Assembly: GCA_949825025.1 (NCBI GenBank)
Contig: OX463784.1
Span: forward strand, 11,043,431-11,107,430
Length of the DNA stretch: 64,000 nucleotides
DNA from: Siphlonurus alternatus
Taxonomy: Eukaryota > Arthropoda > Insecta > Ephemeroptera > Siphlonuridae
Reading direction: 5' to 3'
The notes under the pieces are model-generated. The model saw only the letters and a program-made list of their open reading frames with translations. It did no database searches and was not told where the DNA came from. Both the position numbers and the translations under genes were made by a program. Below are positions 34,378 to 45,985 of this stretch, piece by piece. The stretch's first letter is position 1. Each line of letters starts with the position of its first letter.

Positions 34378-34455
34378 TTTTTTTTAAGTTCACCTCGCTT
34401 CTATTGACTATGTACAGTACATGTGGGAACGCCTACAAACAAAGCAGGGGTAAAG
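34378..34455 (+). repeat. Dispersed repeat, copy 1 of 3
   Basis: AAGTTCACCTCGCTTCTATTG and GCAGGGGTAAAGTTC, in the same order as 34709-34765 and, more loosely, 44918-44975. Identity unknown. Confidence 0.45.
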
Positions 34456-34708
34456 TTCTTATATACTTTTTATATATTAATGGTTCGTGCTAGCTGTTTT
34501 GAAATGTAAATTTCATATTTATTTTGTACTGCTTTTGCGATTGTGTATTACAAATTTGAATTGAATTTATTGAGTTCGGGTCTTTGGACCAAGCAGTAAA
34601 TTTAAAGACACCTCAAACAGAACACCTGATTTGCTGGAGTTACAAGAGATAAAAAAAAATGATTTTAGGAGAGGTAAATAGATCACCCAGTCTAACGATC
34701 ACCAAAAA

Positions 34709-34765
34709 GTTTTGAGTTCACCACGCTTCTATAGACTGCGTGTCAATGCCTAATAACATGAGCAA
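34709..34765 (+). repeat. Dispersed repeat, copy 2 of 3
   Basis: TTGAGTTCACCACGCTTCTA, TGCCTAATAAC and GGGTAAAGTTC match copy 1 and the copy at 44918-44975. Confidence 0.45.
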
Positions 34766-35644
34766 GGGTAAAGTTCATGCTGTCCAAAGGTGATCATTAA
34801 TTCACTGCACGATCACGTTATCTCGCTGGCAGGTGTGATAAATATTTCTCACGTCCTAAAGATTATCTTTATCTTTCAATGTGTTATTTGACACACCCAC
34901 AAAATACCAAGCTTATACGTCTCTCAAAGAGGAATTTCAAATCTTTTGCGACGTTTGTGACATGGTCGCTAATGCTTGTAATAAGAGATACTAAATTGAG
35001 AATTTTTGATAGCGAATATTCGCATAATTTTTTTGCTTAAAGTGAAAAAAAAATCTAAAGTAATCGGGATTCGGGGGCATACATTACCAAAATGTGTCAA
35101 TTGCCCCAAAATTTCAATCAATCATGAAAAAAAACAAAAAATGTTTTTCATCACTGTGCTTTGTACACCTCTGGGCAGCACGTACGTAACTTTGCTCTGT
35201 CTATAGAGGTGTGGTGGACTTCTATATATTTTTTTCTTTTAGAGTTATTAGTTAATCAGGGCAGTGGCAAAAATATATAATAATTCATGTTGATTGATAG
35301 AGTAAAAAAGTCTCGTTTTAGCCAACATCTTATCTCCAATGTTTGCACCTCGACAGTGGACATCATGATAAATGCTCTTTATCTTTTGACACCTATATAT
35401 TGATGATGAATTTTAATGTGACAACGTGCGCGTGTCCCATTTTAGCAGTCGAGGTTATGCAACCGTCTGTGCGTCTGAGTGCCGCGGGTTGCATCTGCAG
35501 GCGTGATGACTTTTTTTTTTTTTTTTCATACGTTATTAGAGACTGATGTTTAATAGAGCGTTATCTTTCAATTAAATGACAATTTAAAATAAAAAAGGCT
35601 TGTTGACGTTTAGAATTGAGAACTTATTAAAACATCATAAATTA

Positions 35645-35745
35645 CCGACCATCTTGACTCAGATCTCCATGGTTCTCTCAGTCACAACTAGATAAATATT
35701 GAGATCAGTTGCTGATAGCAACCATGGCCGCTCTGATTTGGAAGG
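35645..35745 (+). repeat. Dispersed repeat (pairs with 52650-52745)
   Basis: Shared order: ACCATCTTGA, TCTCCATGGTT / TTTCCATGTTT, TCACAACTAG, then TGGCCGCTCTGATTTG / TGGCTGCCCCGGTTTG, AAGG. No coding frame. Confidence 0.45.
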
Positions 35746-36394
35746 GATTAAATCTTACAGCAATGCTAGCTGTCCATGAAGTTCAATCTACATAATATCG
35801 GTTGCATGTGACCAGTACAGTACTATTATACATTTGACAATGAGTTTAATTAATAAGGGACAAAAATTAAAGTTAATAATGAAACACATGATGTTGTTTA
35901 TTTCAGAAGAAAACTTCATAAACCTCCTATCTATTTGCAAAGTTGTGTAGCTCTAGCTTTAGATAATATTAAAATCAGATATGTTATATTTTTTGTAGGT
36001 ATAAAAAAATACCTGTAAAAGCTTCATCGCTCTACTCGAAATACACGTGCGTGGGGACTCCACCACATCATCAACAATCGTGGACCATTTATCATCTCAA
36101 TCTCACCAGACAGTGTTAATTTAACGGTGACGTAGTCGCGTATTTTAGGAACGAGAACGACGTATTGTTAGTTGTACAGGACGTGTTATTTGAGCGAGTG
36201 ATGAACCGGAAGGTGTTACAATTTTCATGTCTTACTCGTTTGTCTAAAATTCGCAGTGATGTTAGTATTCAAATTACATTTGATATATTGTATAGTGAAA
36301 TGAATGTATTTAAAAGAAATATAGTTGATGATATTTGAATTAATATATTGATTATTATTATTTTAAATATTTTTAATGAAATTTTAGTTATAAA

Positions 36395-36705
36395 CAATGA
36401 AGTATCGACCTCAATTTTTTTTTATTGCAGAAAAATGGATAGAGGGTGCAAAGTTATGCTACCCTGATTTTTTTCTTATTTTTGAGAGCCTGCGGGTATT
36501 TTCAAAAAATTATTGAAAATCCTTTTTGTGACGTCATGAGAAAAGAAAAGGATAGGACTTGCCGCCGCGTGACGTCACAAAAAGGACATTCAATAATTTT
36601 TTTAAAAATACTTCCAGGGCTGAAAAAAAACAGGGTAGCATAACTTTGCACCCTCTGTCCAAATCTGCAATCAAAAAAATTTGAGGTCGACTCGATACTC
36701 CATTG
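36395..36705. mobile_element. Palindromic MITE, family A
   Basis: Tips CAATGAAGTATCGACCTCAA and (reversed) CAATGGAGTATCGAGTCGAC. The arms match along TTGCAG, ATGGATAGAGGGTGCAAAG, TATGCTACCCTG and TATTTT-AAAAAATTATTGAA. Two TGACGTCA sites (36529, 36570) flank the centre symmetrically. About 310 bp, with no coding capacity. Confidence 0.8.
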
Positions 36706-38741
36706 GTAAAATATTTGTCCTCTTTTTTTATGAGAATATTTCTGTACTCTGGACCAGCAAAAGTATTAGTGACCTGCACACCTGAAGACAACATTAACGT
36801 TGTCTCTGCTCTGTTTGTGGACATTAAAAAAATCTTAAAAAATTGACAAGAGACATCACAATTGACAACTCTAGCTCCTCTATTCAAATATAATATATTA
36901 TAGTAAACAATTTCATAAAGGTTGGCAATTTACGGAGAGGCACCTCAAAATATATCAAGGTCTTCAAATCTCCGCACAAAAGGGTATTAACGTTGATGGT
37001 GTCCCAAAGTGTATGTACAGTAAGCCTGCAGCATCATTGAGTCCACGTGTATAGACTAGCTTGTGTGGATCAGAGTGTATATTAGAGCTGCTACTGCTGG
37101 CATCCCTAGCACGTCGGTCTGGACCAAAATAGACGCTCTTCTCCTCTACTCCGTGCCAGATATTTGCATACAAGCTCGTCCCTATAGCAAAGAAACCAGA
37201 CCAGCTAGTATGATCAATAATAGTTAATAAGATATTCTGTTAGTACCGATAATTAGAAGAAAATCCATGCAATAGGATGTTTTATATCCCAAAAAAAGTT
37301 CTGTTTTTAACCCCTGATGATGTAGGGTGTATTCCTGCACACGCTCGACCTTATGTCAAAGTATATAAGGAATTGAAAGAAGTGTAGAAATGTATATACA
37401 CTGGGCAGGGCTTACAGAAATATCATAGAGAAGTTTTGTGCTGTATTTTTTTTTTTTTTTTTTAATTATTAAAAAAATGTGTAGGACCCTTAAAAATGTT
37501 GCTTGAAAAGCGTTTTGACGTCATTCAAATAACACGCATATTAGGGAAACACATTTGACGTACGTATAATAACGTATTTCACTTCAAATTTCGGGCCTCA
37601 ATTTTTTTTTTTTTTTTATCCTTGAGTTTATCAGTTACATAAGTTACATTTAATTCAAATAATAAAATTAAATTTAATCCAATAATACCCTGTCCAGCTC
37701 AATATTCGTGCAATATCAGTAGCCATCGAGGGTACATGCCAAGAATTTATTTTAAACTTTTGTGCAGACTTTTTATGGTTTCGTCTCCGTTAAGTCAGTC
37801 TCCTTTATAGTCCCCTATAGTAAATATTTGAGGACCCATTCACTTTTAAAATTCCGGACGATTAATATATGAGTACAGATGATAGTCGAAAATCCAATGA
37901 TACGGCCTGTTCTAGAATACCTTGTCTCCGTATATTATTTTGACTTATTTTGCCTTTTATGCGGGGAATTTTATTATATATTTTCAAAACCTATAATAAA
38001 TTTACAATGATTTACAGCATCTCCTTCATGATGCAAGTACAAAAAAATTGAACACAAGTGGAAAACTTGAAAAAGGATTATGAATTATTTTTGTTGAAAT
38101 TTATTGAAAATTCTTAATTCAAAATACTGGATTTTTAGGGGAGGCTAATTCAAAATCTTATTTTTAACTCGAGAGATACATCATGATAGATTTTTCGATT
38201 GAAGAAAGAAGGTAGTTGTTTGTAAATTTCCTCAAAATATCAACCAATCATGAAGAAAGGTTGTTTTAAAACAAAAATTATTGGTCCAGAATATATTTTT
38301 TATTTTTTTTTTATATTACGTATAGAATCAAAATACATTTGTTTTGAGATGAAGTTTATTGAAATATATAGAGCAACAGTGCGAGTCACTCTTGTTTACT
38401 AAAATCTTCAAAGTTGATATAAATAAACATTTTTACGGTTCTCATATACCATCACGTACAACTGCAGTATAGTAGCAACGTGGTAGGATTAATCTTTGTA
38501 ACTTTCAGCTCACGTAGCTTCTTGTGTGATTACTTTTGAACGCGTGGCCGCCCTGTTTTAACGTCAATCACTGTGAAATGTGGGGGATTTTCTTGTGGGA
38601 AGTTGTCTGAAAAAAGAGAGAGGCTTCGGTGATTGACTCGAACAGATTCTCTAACTCCATTAGGAGTACTATTGTGTGATTTTAGGCACGTTTTCAGGAA
38701 ATCAATTTGTAGAAAATTTAAAGTCGTGTACTGCAATACCC
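36706..38741. other. Non-coding region, no gene seen
   Basis: AT-rich, with poly-T tracts near 37445 and 37600 and one isolated TGACGTCA at 37516. Short open frames have no domain content. Confidence 0.5.
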
Positions 38742-38880
38742 TCCCTTCCCCTAAATTTTAATTTAACATGGGCAATATAAGCGTTTCCGCCATTCCAATT
38801 TTTTTTAACATTGGCTCTATGGAGAAAGACCCCCTCCCCCCTAAAATTTGGTTCTGCATTCTCGCCTGTCTTATTAATAA
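38742..38880 (+). repeat. Dispersed repeat (pairs with 57985-58110)
   Basis: Shared order: CCTTCCCCT(A/G)AAATTTTA, TTTAACATGGGCAATATA / CTTAACATTGGCAATATA, then CCCCCT...AAATTTGGTTCTG. Probably a remnant of an unrecognised transposon. Confidence 0.5.
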
Positions 38881-40289
38881 TGTAAATGTCTCATTGTTCT
38901 ATCAGACACCTCGACACAGCTTCCACTGCAGGATTTGTCGGAACTCTGCATGCAGCCCCAAAAGTTGTAATTTTTGGAAAAGTAGAATTCAGTCAATATA
39001 TAGTTATAAAAAAAATCAATTTCACCACGCTTCTATTATATTTAATAATTAGATGGAGGATGAGACTGATAAGTGTGATAACAAGATAATATAATACGCA
39101 TAAACAGAGCTAAGCTATAGTACTGTCCCGAGGTTACGTTTGTTTTTGGAGAAAATTATGTTTTATTGATAACCATTATTTCATATAATCTTTATACTAT
39201 TTTGAAATTTAATAGAAAAAAATCCATAATTTGCACTCTATCCCGGAACATAAAGAAGGTCCTGGCTTATGTTAACTCTTCCCCTTATTTTTATAATTAA
39301 AAATATTCACCGAGGATTTCCCCATCTAGATACAGCAGTCTAAATTATTTCCCGGTCGTGTTTTGTATGCGCACGTACCCGACATTAAAAATTAACGCCG
39401 TCGAGTTTGCGTGAACGACGCGCTACAAAACAGAGAGCGAGCGACAGCTTTTGTCCGTGCAGTCGAGGGGTGCGGTCGTAGTGCAAATATAAAACCCTCT
39501 CACGCGCCTTCCAGTGGCGGGGAACTTGTCAAATGTACACGCCTGTTCAAAAGTGTAGAGCTCTCTCGTAGTAATAAAAAAAAGTAATATCAGGGTTTAA
39601 ATGATGAAACACTTTACGACCGTTTGTTAAAATATGAATATAACATTTTTATGAAATCGCTAGATCCAAAATAATATAGTTTTGAAGTATTTTTCCCGCA
39701 TCTCTATATAAACATTAAACATATAAACATTTATCGCAAATTTCATGCATGTATTTTTCTGTTTTGCATACAGCATTTATTTTACTTAAAGGCAATGCTT
39801 TTTAACTTGCCCCTTTTTTCCAAAACAAATTTATTACAGTATGTCGGTATTTTTCCACAACGACACGCATGTAAATTAAATGTGGCACATAAGGTACATT
39901 ATTCGATAATTTTTCAAAGACTGTATGATGGGAAGACGGCCTTAACCTCGATACTCGAAAATTTTTGTCAACCTTCAGGAAATTCCGCCAAATAAGCCAC
40001 GTGCTCGAGCGGTCTGTTTGCGGACGTCAAATTTGACAGAAAAGCGCCGGCGGCTAAAGCGGCACCTCTTGTTCTTAGGCCGTAGTTAGGTTAAAAATTT
40101 CTTGTTGAGTTCTTGATCATTTTCAGATTTTGTTTTCAAGTAAGTCGTGACGTCACAATTGTCCCGTGAGTGACATGACGCAAATATCAGCTGTGAGCCA
40201 TTCATTTCTAGACATTTCTGTGAGGCGTCATTCAGTTCCTCAGATGTTTTTGCACGAGCTACGGCTTCGCGAAAGTATTAGTATTAGCT
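38881..40289. other. Non-coding region with a possible CpG-rich promoter
   Basis: No coding frame of substance. The stretch 39350-39530 is unusually CpG-rich for this window, and 40000-40070 is also GC-rich. Confidence 0.45.
39488..39513 (+). promoter_or_regulatory. Possible TATA-type promoter
   Basis: TATAAAA at 39488-39494 lies in a CpG-rich block (ACGACGCGCT, GAGAGCGAGCGAC). CCAGTG, an initiator-like site, lies about 25 bases downstream with its A at 39513. No associated coding exon could be identified, so this is speculative. Confidence 0.2.
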
Positions 40290-43200
40290 GTTGGGTATTA
40301 CAGCTTCATTTGAAGTATGGGAAGATTGTATTGGAAGCGACCACTTACCAACCATCTCTAAATTTGAACTTCTGAGTGTTCCTCACTTCAATAAATTATC
40401 TTTTAATAAACGGAACTTCCGCAAAGCTAATTGGGTTAAATATCAAGAAGAAATAAATAATAATATTAAAAATTATAAATTATCCAACTCTATACATGAC
40501 TCCTACAACAATTTTATTAATATTATACAATCTGCAGCTGAAGCTAGTATTCCTCGTAAGACTGCGTTTAACCCAAACAAACGTATCCATCCTGCAAATT
40601 ATTGGTTTAACCAAAAATGTAGCGATGCGAGAAACCTACGCAAACAAAAGACTAGAGAAGGTAGAAAATTCCTGACAAGTGCCAAGCTTATTGAAATTAA
40701 CAGAGTGTCTGCCTTAGCTACAAAAACCAATAAAAGAGAAAAAAAGAATGGATGGAGATCATTTTGTGCCACACTCAATCGTAACACTCCTGTTAGTCAG
40801 GTATGGAAATCAATTAAGGCTTATCGTATAGGTATCACCAAGAACTCTGTACCTGAACAATGTGCTTCGTTAAACATGGAAAACTACGCTGCCTCAATGT
40901 GCCCACCATATGTACCATCTGCCGAGGAGCTCATCATGTTTGATATAGAACCAAACTTAATTGACGAGCTGCATTTTGACTTCATTTTGGAAGAACTCTA
41001 TTTGGCTCTTGGTGAAACTAATAACTCTGCCCCTGGACTAGATGAAATTAATTACAATATGATTAATCACCTCCCCTGTGAAGCGAAGTCTGAATTACTG
41101 AAAATATATAATGTTGTATGGAGAACTGGAATCATACCTCAACCTTGGCTTGAGGTCCTCATTAACCCAGTTTTAAAGCCAGGCAAACAAAAAGGACTCA
41201 CGTCTTCGTATCGTCCAATAGCTCAATCCTCATGTGTCGCTAAACTATTCGAGAAGCTAATTGATAGACGTCTATGTTGGTTCTTGGAACACAATGATGC
41301 TTTTCCTCAAAACTTAACTGGATGCAGAAAAGGTATGAGCTGTCTAAATAATTTATCTTCATTAGTAACTGAAGTTCAATTAGGATTTGGACAAAAACAA
41401 AATACTGTCTGTGCTTTTTTCGACATAACCTCTGCTTTCGACAATGTTCACATCCCTACCCTTATAGACAGGGCAAGATCACTAGGTTTACCTATCTCAA
41501 TCTGCAAATTTCTTAAAAACTATCTAACCAAAAGGATCTATCAAATTGGAACACGAGGAGTCAATGCTACAAGAACAATGTATAGAGGTCTACAACAAGG
41601 ATCTGTTCTAAGCCCCAAGTTGTTTTTAATCTATACGGTTAGTTTGATTGCTGAGTTCCCATATGTCATAAAAAGTTCTCTGTTTGTGGATGACTTGGCT
41701 ATATATGTAAGAAACAAGTCAATAAACCAAGCAATCAAAGCAATTGAGAATGCCATCAAAATTCTTAGATATTGGCTCCAAATGTCTCATCTGGATGTTA
41801 ATCCGCAAAAAAGTTCAGCTATTTTGTTTACTAGACACACTGAAAGAACTGCTGATTTAAATACTCTGAGCATTCAGTATGATAAGTACCAAATCAAATT
41901 TGTCCGCACTAAAAAATTTCTTGGGTTAACCCTAGATCATAAACTTAACTGGAATCAACACATCTCTACATTGACTTCTTCGTGCCTACGAGCTCTCAAC
42001 ACTATAAAAGCCACTTGTAGTATCTGGTGGGGCGCTGACCCTGCTACGGCAAGCTTGATGTACAAATCCTTGGTGAGATCTAAGATTGAATATGGATGCT
42101 TCCTTTATGGCTCTGCGAGTAACTCAGCTTTAAAACAACTAGACCGTGTACAAAACATGGCCTTACGTCTTATTCTTGGTGCATTCAAATCATCGCCTAT
42201 CCAGGCATTGCAGGCAGAAGCGTTTATTCCTCCATTAGTTTTACGCTTTCAATATGTCAGTGACATGTTCTGCCTCAAATTGCATAACTATGAAAACTCA
42301 TCTATTCTTAAAAGTATTAGAGCTCTGAATACTCAAATCAACAAGCCTGCAGCATACTGGTCTCATAAAAAACTTCCAATATTAGTGCAAAGTTTAAATA
42401 ACATTGTTTCATTTCAAGTTTCATTAAGATCATCATTAATTCAACCATGTTTTTCATCTGATTATGAAATTATCACTAATGAAATCACACCTCACTTTAT
42501 TGATGTTACGCAAGAAACCAGGCAAGTTGACAATTATGCTAATGAACTTTGCAAAGAGTATATAAAAGTTAACTTCCCACTACATTACCATATTTACACA
42601 GATGGATCTAAATGCAATGAGTCTGTTGGTGCAGCATTTATTACGAGAAGAGATAGAATAATCAGAAACTACAAATTACCGTCTCAATGTAGCGTTTTTA
42701 CAGCTGAAGCATATGCTATTTCACAAGCTCTAAGTCATATCCTGGACCACAATATTAGCCCAGCTGCAATTTTCTCCGACTCAAAAAGTGTTCTGCAAGC
42801 TCTGGTTTCAAACTCTCTTAAGGTAAATACCAACTGGCTCATCTTCGACATTAGAACCAAGATATCTTCATTGCAAAAAGTTGGTAATATTATTGAACTT
42901 GTATGGATTCCGAGCCACTGTGGCATTCTAGGCAACGAGATATGTGATGAGATGGCTAAACTTGCTGCAACATCTGGTGATATTGTCAACCTCCAATTAC
43001 CTGTCAGTGATTTAAAGCAATACATCAAAGACAAGTTTACAATGTCATGGAACAATCAGTGGGATAGTCTAGTAAGGGATCCCCCTTCATGGTATCAACA
43101 AATCCAAAGCACACTACCTAACAAACCAATATATAAGCGTATATTTAAGGGTAGGAATTTCCATTCAACCTTATCCAGACTTAGAATTGGCCACAATCTT

Positions 43201-43771
43201 AGTCCTGCTCACTTGGCCAGATTTAACATAATTGATAACTCTAACTGTAACTGTGGTAATCCATTAGCTAGTCCTCAGCATATGATTTTTCATTGCCCAA
43301 TTGCAGATCAGCTCAGGGCCCCATTTATTATCACTCTTAATAACCTAAACCAATATGCTCCATTTGATCTCAATAATTTGTTGTCCTTAAACAATTCTGA
43401 TATTAACGATGCTATTGTATCATTTGTTATACAATCTAAAATGCCTATATAAACCATAACCTAAACAACCTCATTTACCTATTACAAATACATGCACTGA
43501 GTGGTTGTCTGTCCTACTGTTTCTAACAAAGGTCTCCATATCCAGGTAGCCGCTGTGGACCGAGCTGGCAGAAGAGGTGTTGGTAAATTAGTCCCCCTTC
43601 ACAGTGCATAGTAAGCTATTAATTAACCACAAATTACCTCAACCAAATATAAGCCCTATCTACTAAACCCTGAGCCAAGATACAACCAACCCAAACATAC
43701 CAAGTTACTTCGTACGTGGATGTATAGCCCTCAGGCTAATTTCCAAGAATGTAATTAAGAAGAAGAAGAAG
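40290..43771 (+). mobile_element. 5'-truncated LINE (RNase H-bearing I/jockey group)
   Basis: The open frame begins inside the end of an apurinic endonuclease domain (GSDHLPT at its start), so ORF1 and most of the endonuclease are missing. That is the usual product of incomplete reverse transcription. After the stop comes a ~300-bp 3'UTR, then a 3' end of GTAATT plus five AAG units (43757-43771) instead of poly-A, as in several I-type elements. No target duplication was found. Confidence 0.85.
40291..43452 (+). CDS. LINE ORF2: reverse transcriptase and RNase H (5'-truncated)
   Basis: An uninterrupted frame of 1053 codons that begins without an ATG (a stop lies just upstream at 40285), as expected for truncation. 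In order: the last endonuclease residues (GSDHLPT); reverse transcriptase with NPVLKPGK, SYRPIAQSS, the first catalytic Asp in FFDITSAFDN (about residue 378), GLQQGSVLSP, the catalytic pair in FVDD (about 465-468, with F-V in place of the usual Y/F-A) and KFLGLTLD; RNase H with YTDGSK (Asp about 771), TAEAYAI, SDSK and PSHCGILGNE; and a C-terminal Cys/His cluster (CNCG...HMIFHC). All expected acidic catalytic positions are present. RT activity would serve target-primed retrotransposition, but this copy lacks its endonuclease. Confidence 0.9.
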   Translation: MGITASFEVWEDCIGSDHLPTISKFELLSVPHFNKLSFNKRNFRKANWVKYQEEINNNIKNYKLSNSIHDSYNNFINIIQSAAEASIPRKTAFNPNKRIHPANYWFNQKCSDARNLRKQKTREGRKFLTSAKLIEINRVSALATKTNKREKKNGWRSFCATLNRNTPVSQVWKSIKAYRIGITKNSVPEQCASLNMENYAASMCPPYVPSAEELIMFDIEPNLIDELHFDFILEELYLALGETNNSAPGLDEINYNMINHLPCEAKSELLKIYNVVWRTGIIPQPWLEVLINPVLKPGKQKGLTSSYRPIAQSSCVAKLFEKLIDRRLCWFLEHNDAFPQNLTGCRKGMSCLNNLSSLVTEVQLGFGQKQNTVCAFFDITSAFDNVHIPTLIDRARSLGLPISICKFLKNYLTKRIYQIGTRGVNATRTMYRGLQQGSVLSPKLFLIYTVSLIAEFPYVIKSSLFVDDLAIYVRNKSINQAIKAIENAIKILRYWLQMSHLDVNPQKSSAILFTRHTERTADLNTLSIQYDKYQIKFVRTKKFLGLTLDHKLNWNQHISTLTSSCLRALNTIKATCSIWWGADPATASLMYKSLVRSKIEYGCFLYGSASNSALKQLDRVQNMALRLILGAFKSSPIQALQAEAFIPPLVLRFQYVSDMFCLKLHNYENSSILKSIRALNTQINKPAAYWSHKKLPILVQSLNNIVSFQVSLRSSLIQPCFSSDYEIITNEITPHFIDVTQETRQVDNYANELCKEYIKVNFPLHYHIYTDGSKCNESVGAAFITRRDRIIRNYKLPSQCSVFTAEAYAISQALSHILDHNISPAAIFSDSKSVLQALVSNSLKVNTNWLIFDIRTKISSLQKVGNIIELVWIPSHCGILGNEICDEMAKLAATSGDIVNLQLPVSDLKQYIKDKFTMSWNNQWDSLVRDPPSWYQQIQSTLPNKPIYKRIFKGRNFHSTLSRLRIGHNLSPAHLARFNIIDNSNCNCGNPLASPQHMIFHCPIADQLRAPFIITLNNLNQYAPFDLNNLLSLNNSDINDAIVSFVIQSKMPI

Positions 43772-44239
43772 CGGTCAACTGTGTGATTCACTTGATCTAT
43801 TTTTGTATATAGGAAATTTTGTGTGAAACCTCGATGAATCGATCTAATGCTGTGCTATATTTGAAAGTCGAATAATCAAGTTTTTTCCTATGCATGTCAT
43901 CGTTGAATAATTGAAATAAAATATTATAAAATTATTGATTCAATTATTAATTCACATGCAGTAATTATTTTCATTGTTTTTGGTAAAGGGGTGAGAGAAA
44001 ACATTATTTTTATTGAAACCGCGTACACATCACATTGCAAAATAAATGTAAAATATAAAATTAGATGAAAAACATTATTTTTTCAGTATGGGTTAAGGTA
44101 TAAAATATTTTTGTTTATTTATTTATTTGTTTATTTATTTATTTTTTTTTTAATTACGTATACACCTTGGGCAATAACCAAGATATGATCTCAAATCTGC
44201 AAATGTTCGCAATTTTGGAGAAAGTAAGAACTCTTAAGA
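43772..44239. other. Non-coding, no feature seen
   Basis: AT-rich flank between the LINE tail and a TTAA-flanked palindrome; includes a (TTTA)n-like stretch near 44117-44145. Confidence 0.5.
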
Positions 44240-44245
44240 ACTTAA

Positions 44246-44896
44246 AGTAAAGTGCGCGCTAGAAAAAAAAGTTGAGTTAGTATTTTCTAAAAATAGTTCA
44301 AGTCGTCCTCCATATCAAACCAAAATTAAAAAAATTCTATCTCAAATAGGTTTGCAAGAAAAAAATTCCAAAGTCAGAGTGAACGCGTCGCTTAACATGG
44401 GGCCTTACCTGACAAAGACCCTCGAATATCTCGAAAAAATACACCGTTAGGTGGTATGAAAAAAATATAGTGATGTTCTATGACCCAAGCTTTAACCAAA
44501 AACCGATTAAAAAAATTTTCGCTCGAATCCATTTTTCCGTAAAAAAATAATAAAAAATCTTATGGGAATTAACATGGTAGATTTTCTTGATTTTTTTACG
44601 GAAAAATGGATTCGAGAGAAATTTTTTTTAATCGGTTTTTGGTTAAAGCTTGGGTCATAGAACATCACTATATTTTTTTCATACCACCTAACGGTGTATT
44701 TTTTCGAGATATTAATTCGAGGGTTTTTGTCAGGTAAGGCCCCATGTTAAGCGACGCGTTCACTCTGATTTTGGATTTTTTTTCTGGCAAACCTATTTGA
44801 GATAGAATTTTTTTAATTTTGGTTTGATATGGAGGACGACTTGAACTATTTTTAGAAAATACTAACTCAACTTTTTTTTCTAGCGCGCACTTTACT
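44246..44896. mobile_element. Palindromic element, 0.65 kb, flanked by TTAA
   Basis: The tips AGTAAAGTGCGCGCTAG are perfect inverted repeats, and the arms stay near-identical for about 300 bp around a ~40-bp centre (44548-44590). Arm landmarks include AAGTCGTCCTCCATATCAAA, CGCGTCGCTTAACATGGGGC and TACACCGTTAGGTGGTATGA. TTAA lies on both sides (44242-44245, 44897-44900), the target duplication of piggyBac-type transposons. No transposase. Confidence 0.8.
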
Positions 44897-44917
44897 TTAA
44901 GTCCCCCCTCCCCTTGT

Positions 44918-44975
44918 TCTCCACACCTTCATGGACTGCATGACAATGCCCATAAGCCAAGCAGGGGTAATGTTA
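44918..44975 (+). repeat. Dispersed repeat, copy 3 of 3
   Basis: CACACCTTCATGGACTGCAT, GACAATGCCCATAA and GCAGGGGTAATGTTAAG correspond in order to the copies at 34378 and 34709, with divergence. Confidence 0.4.
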
Positions 44976-45474
44976 AGTACCAGTATCAAAATCAGGTTTC
45001 GAGTAAATGTTCTCCAAATGCTCCTGGCACGTGTCGGTATGGAAGCCTCGACGGTCCATATAAACTCGAGGAGACGGTGGAGTTATTGCAGGCTGGGCGG
45101 ATGATCCAACAGCTGTCACGACCAGTCGTTCTCCAGTAAGCTGCTAGTGGCTTAATTTGTTGAGGCTATCGTGTTTCCCTCTCGTGACTACACTGAGAAA
45201 AACGTGTAGTGGAATATTTTTTAGCATTTGAACGTTTAAATTTTTTCATGGTGGTGTTTCGAGGCAATTGCATGGAAACGAGAGATTTCGTCAAAATTTT
45301 TACTGCGCTGCAACTGCATATACCCTACAGAGTATATTCTTATATGAATTTATTATCAGCATTGAGCGTCTTGTATGAGTACGTTATTCATAATAACAGC
45401 ACATACATACAACGCTTTATTCTAAGGGGTCTTTTTCCGCAACGTTTTGGACTGTCATGGCAGGCAAGGGTATA
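44976..45474. other. Non-coding, no gene seen
   Basis: A moderately GC-rich stretch near 45030-45130, otherwise AT-rich. The 88-codon open frame at 45209 has no recognisable domain and no homologous feature. Confidence 0.4.
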
Positions 45475-45952
45475 GTTCTCGTATAGCTTATCTTTGGTTT
45501 GACGTCACACGACCCTCTCATTAGAATTGTATTGGAGAACACAAGACATGGTTCGTGACGTTAAATCAAAGTTAAGGTAGAGATGATACGAATCAGCTGT
45601 TTGATGTAGTCCCCTTTGATTAACATGGTTACGGGCAATGACTGCTAGGTCCATGTGCACAGACCAGAAGTCAATACATCAATCAATTCAATTTGATTAA
45701 CGTTGTAAACCTTAGCAAATTCACAAAAATTCTGATGACATTTTTTTAAAAGGTAAATTTATTGCCTATAAAGTCTTACAAAAAATTTCAAAACAATTTA
45801 ACGAGCCCTTTTTTTTTTAATTAATTTATTTAATTTTCAGCATAGGACTTTTCCACGGAGACACAAACTAAAAACTGAATAAAGAAAAAAATCGGCTCGT
45901 TTAATTGTTTTAAAAAAATTTGTATAGCTTTTAGACATTAAAATCTGCCTCT

Positions 45953-45985
<33 letters not shown>

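Larger units (their letters stand above)
32335..36394. other. Non-coding region with MITEs and dispersed repeats
   Basis: No gene seen. Besides the duplication and MITE at 33162-33582, it contains two diverged copies of a dispersed repeat (34378-34455, 34709-34765) and one of another (35645-35745). Short open frames lack domains. Confidence 0.5.

Noticed and set aside
36534..36887. 117-codon minus-strand frame
   Set aside because: About half lies within a palindromic MITE and it has no recognisable domain.
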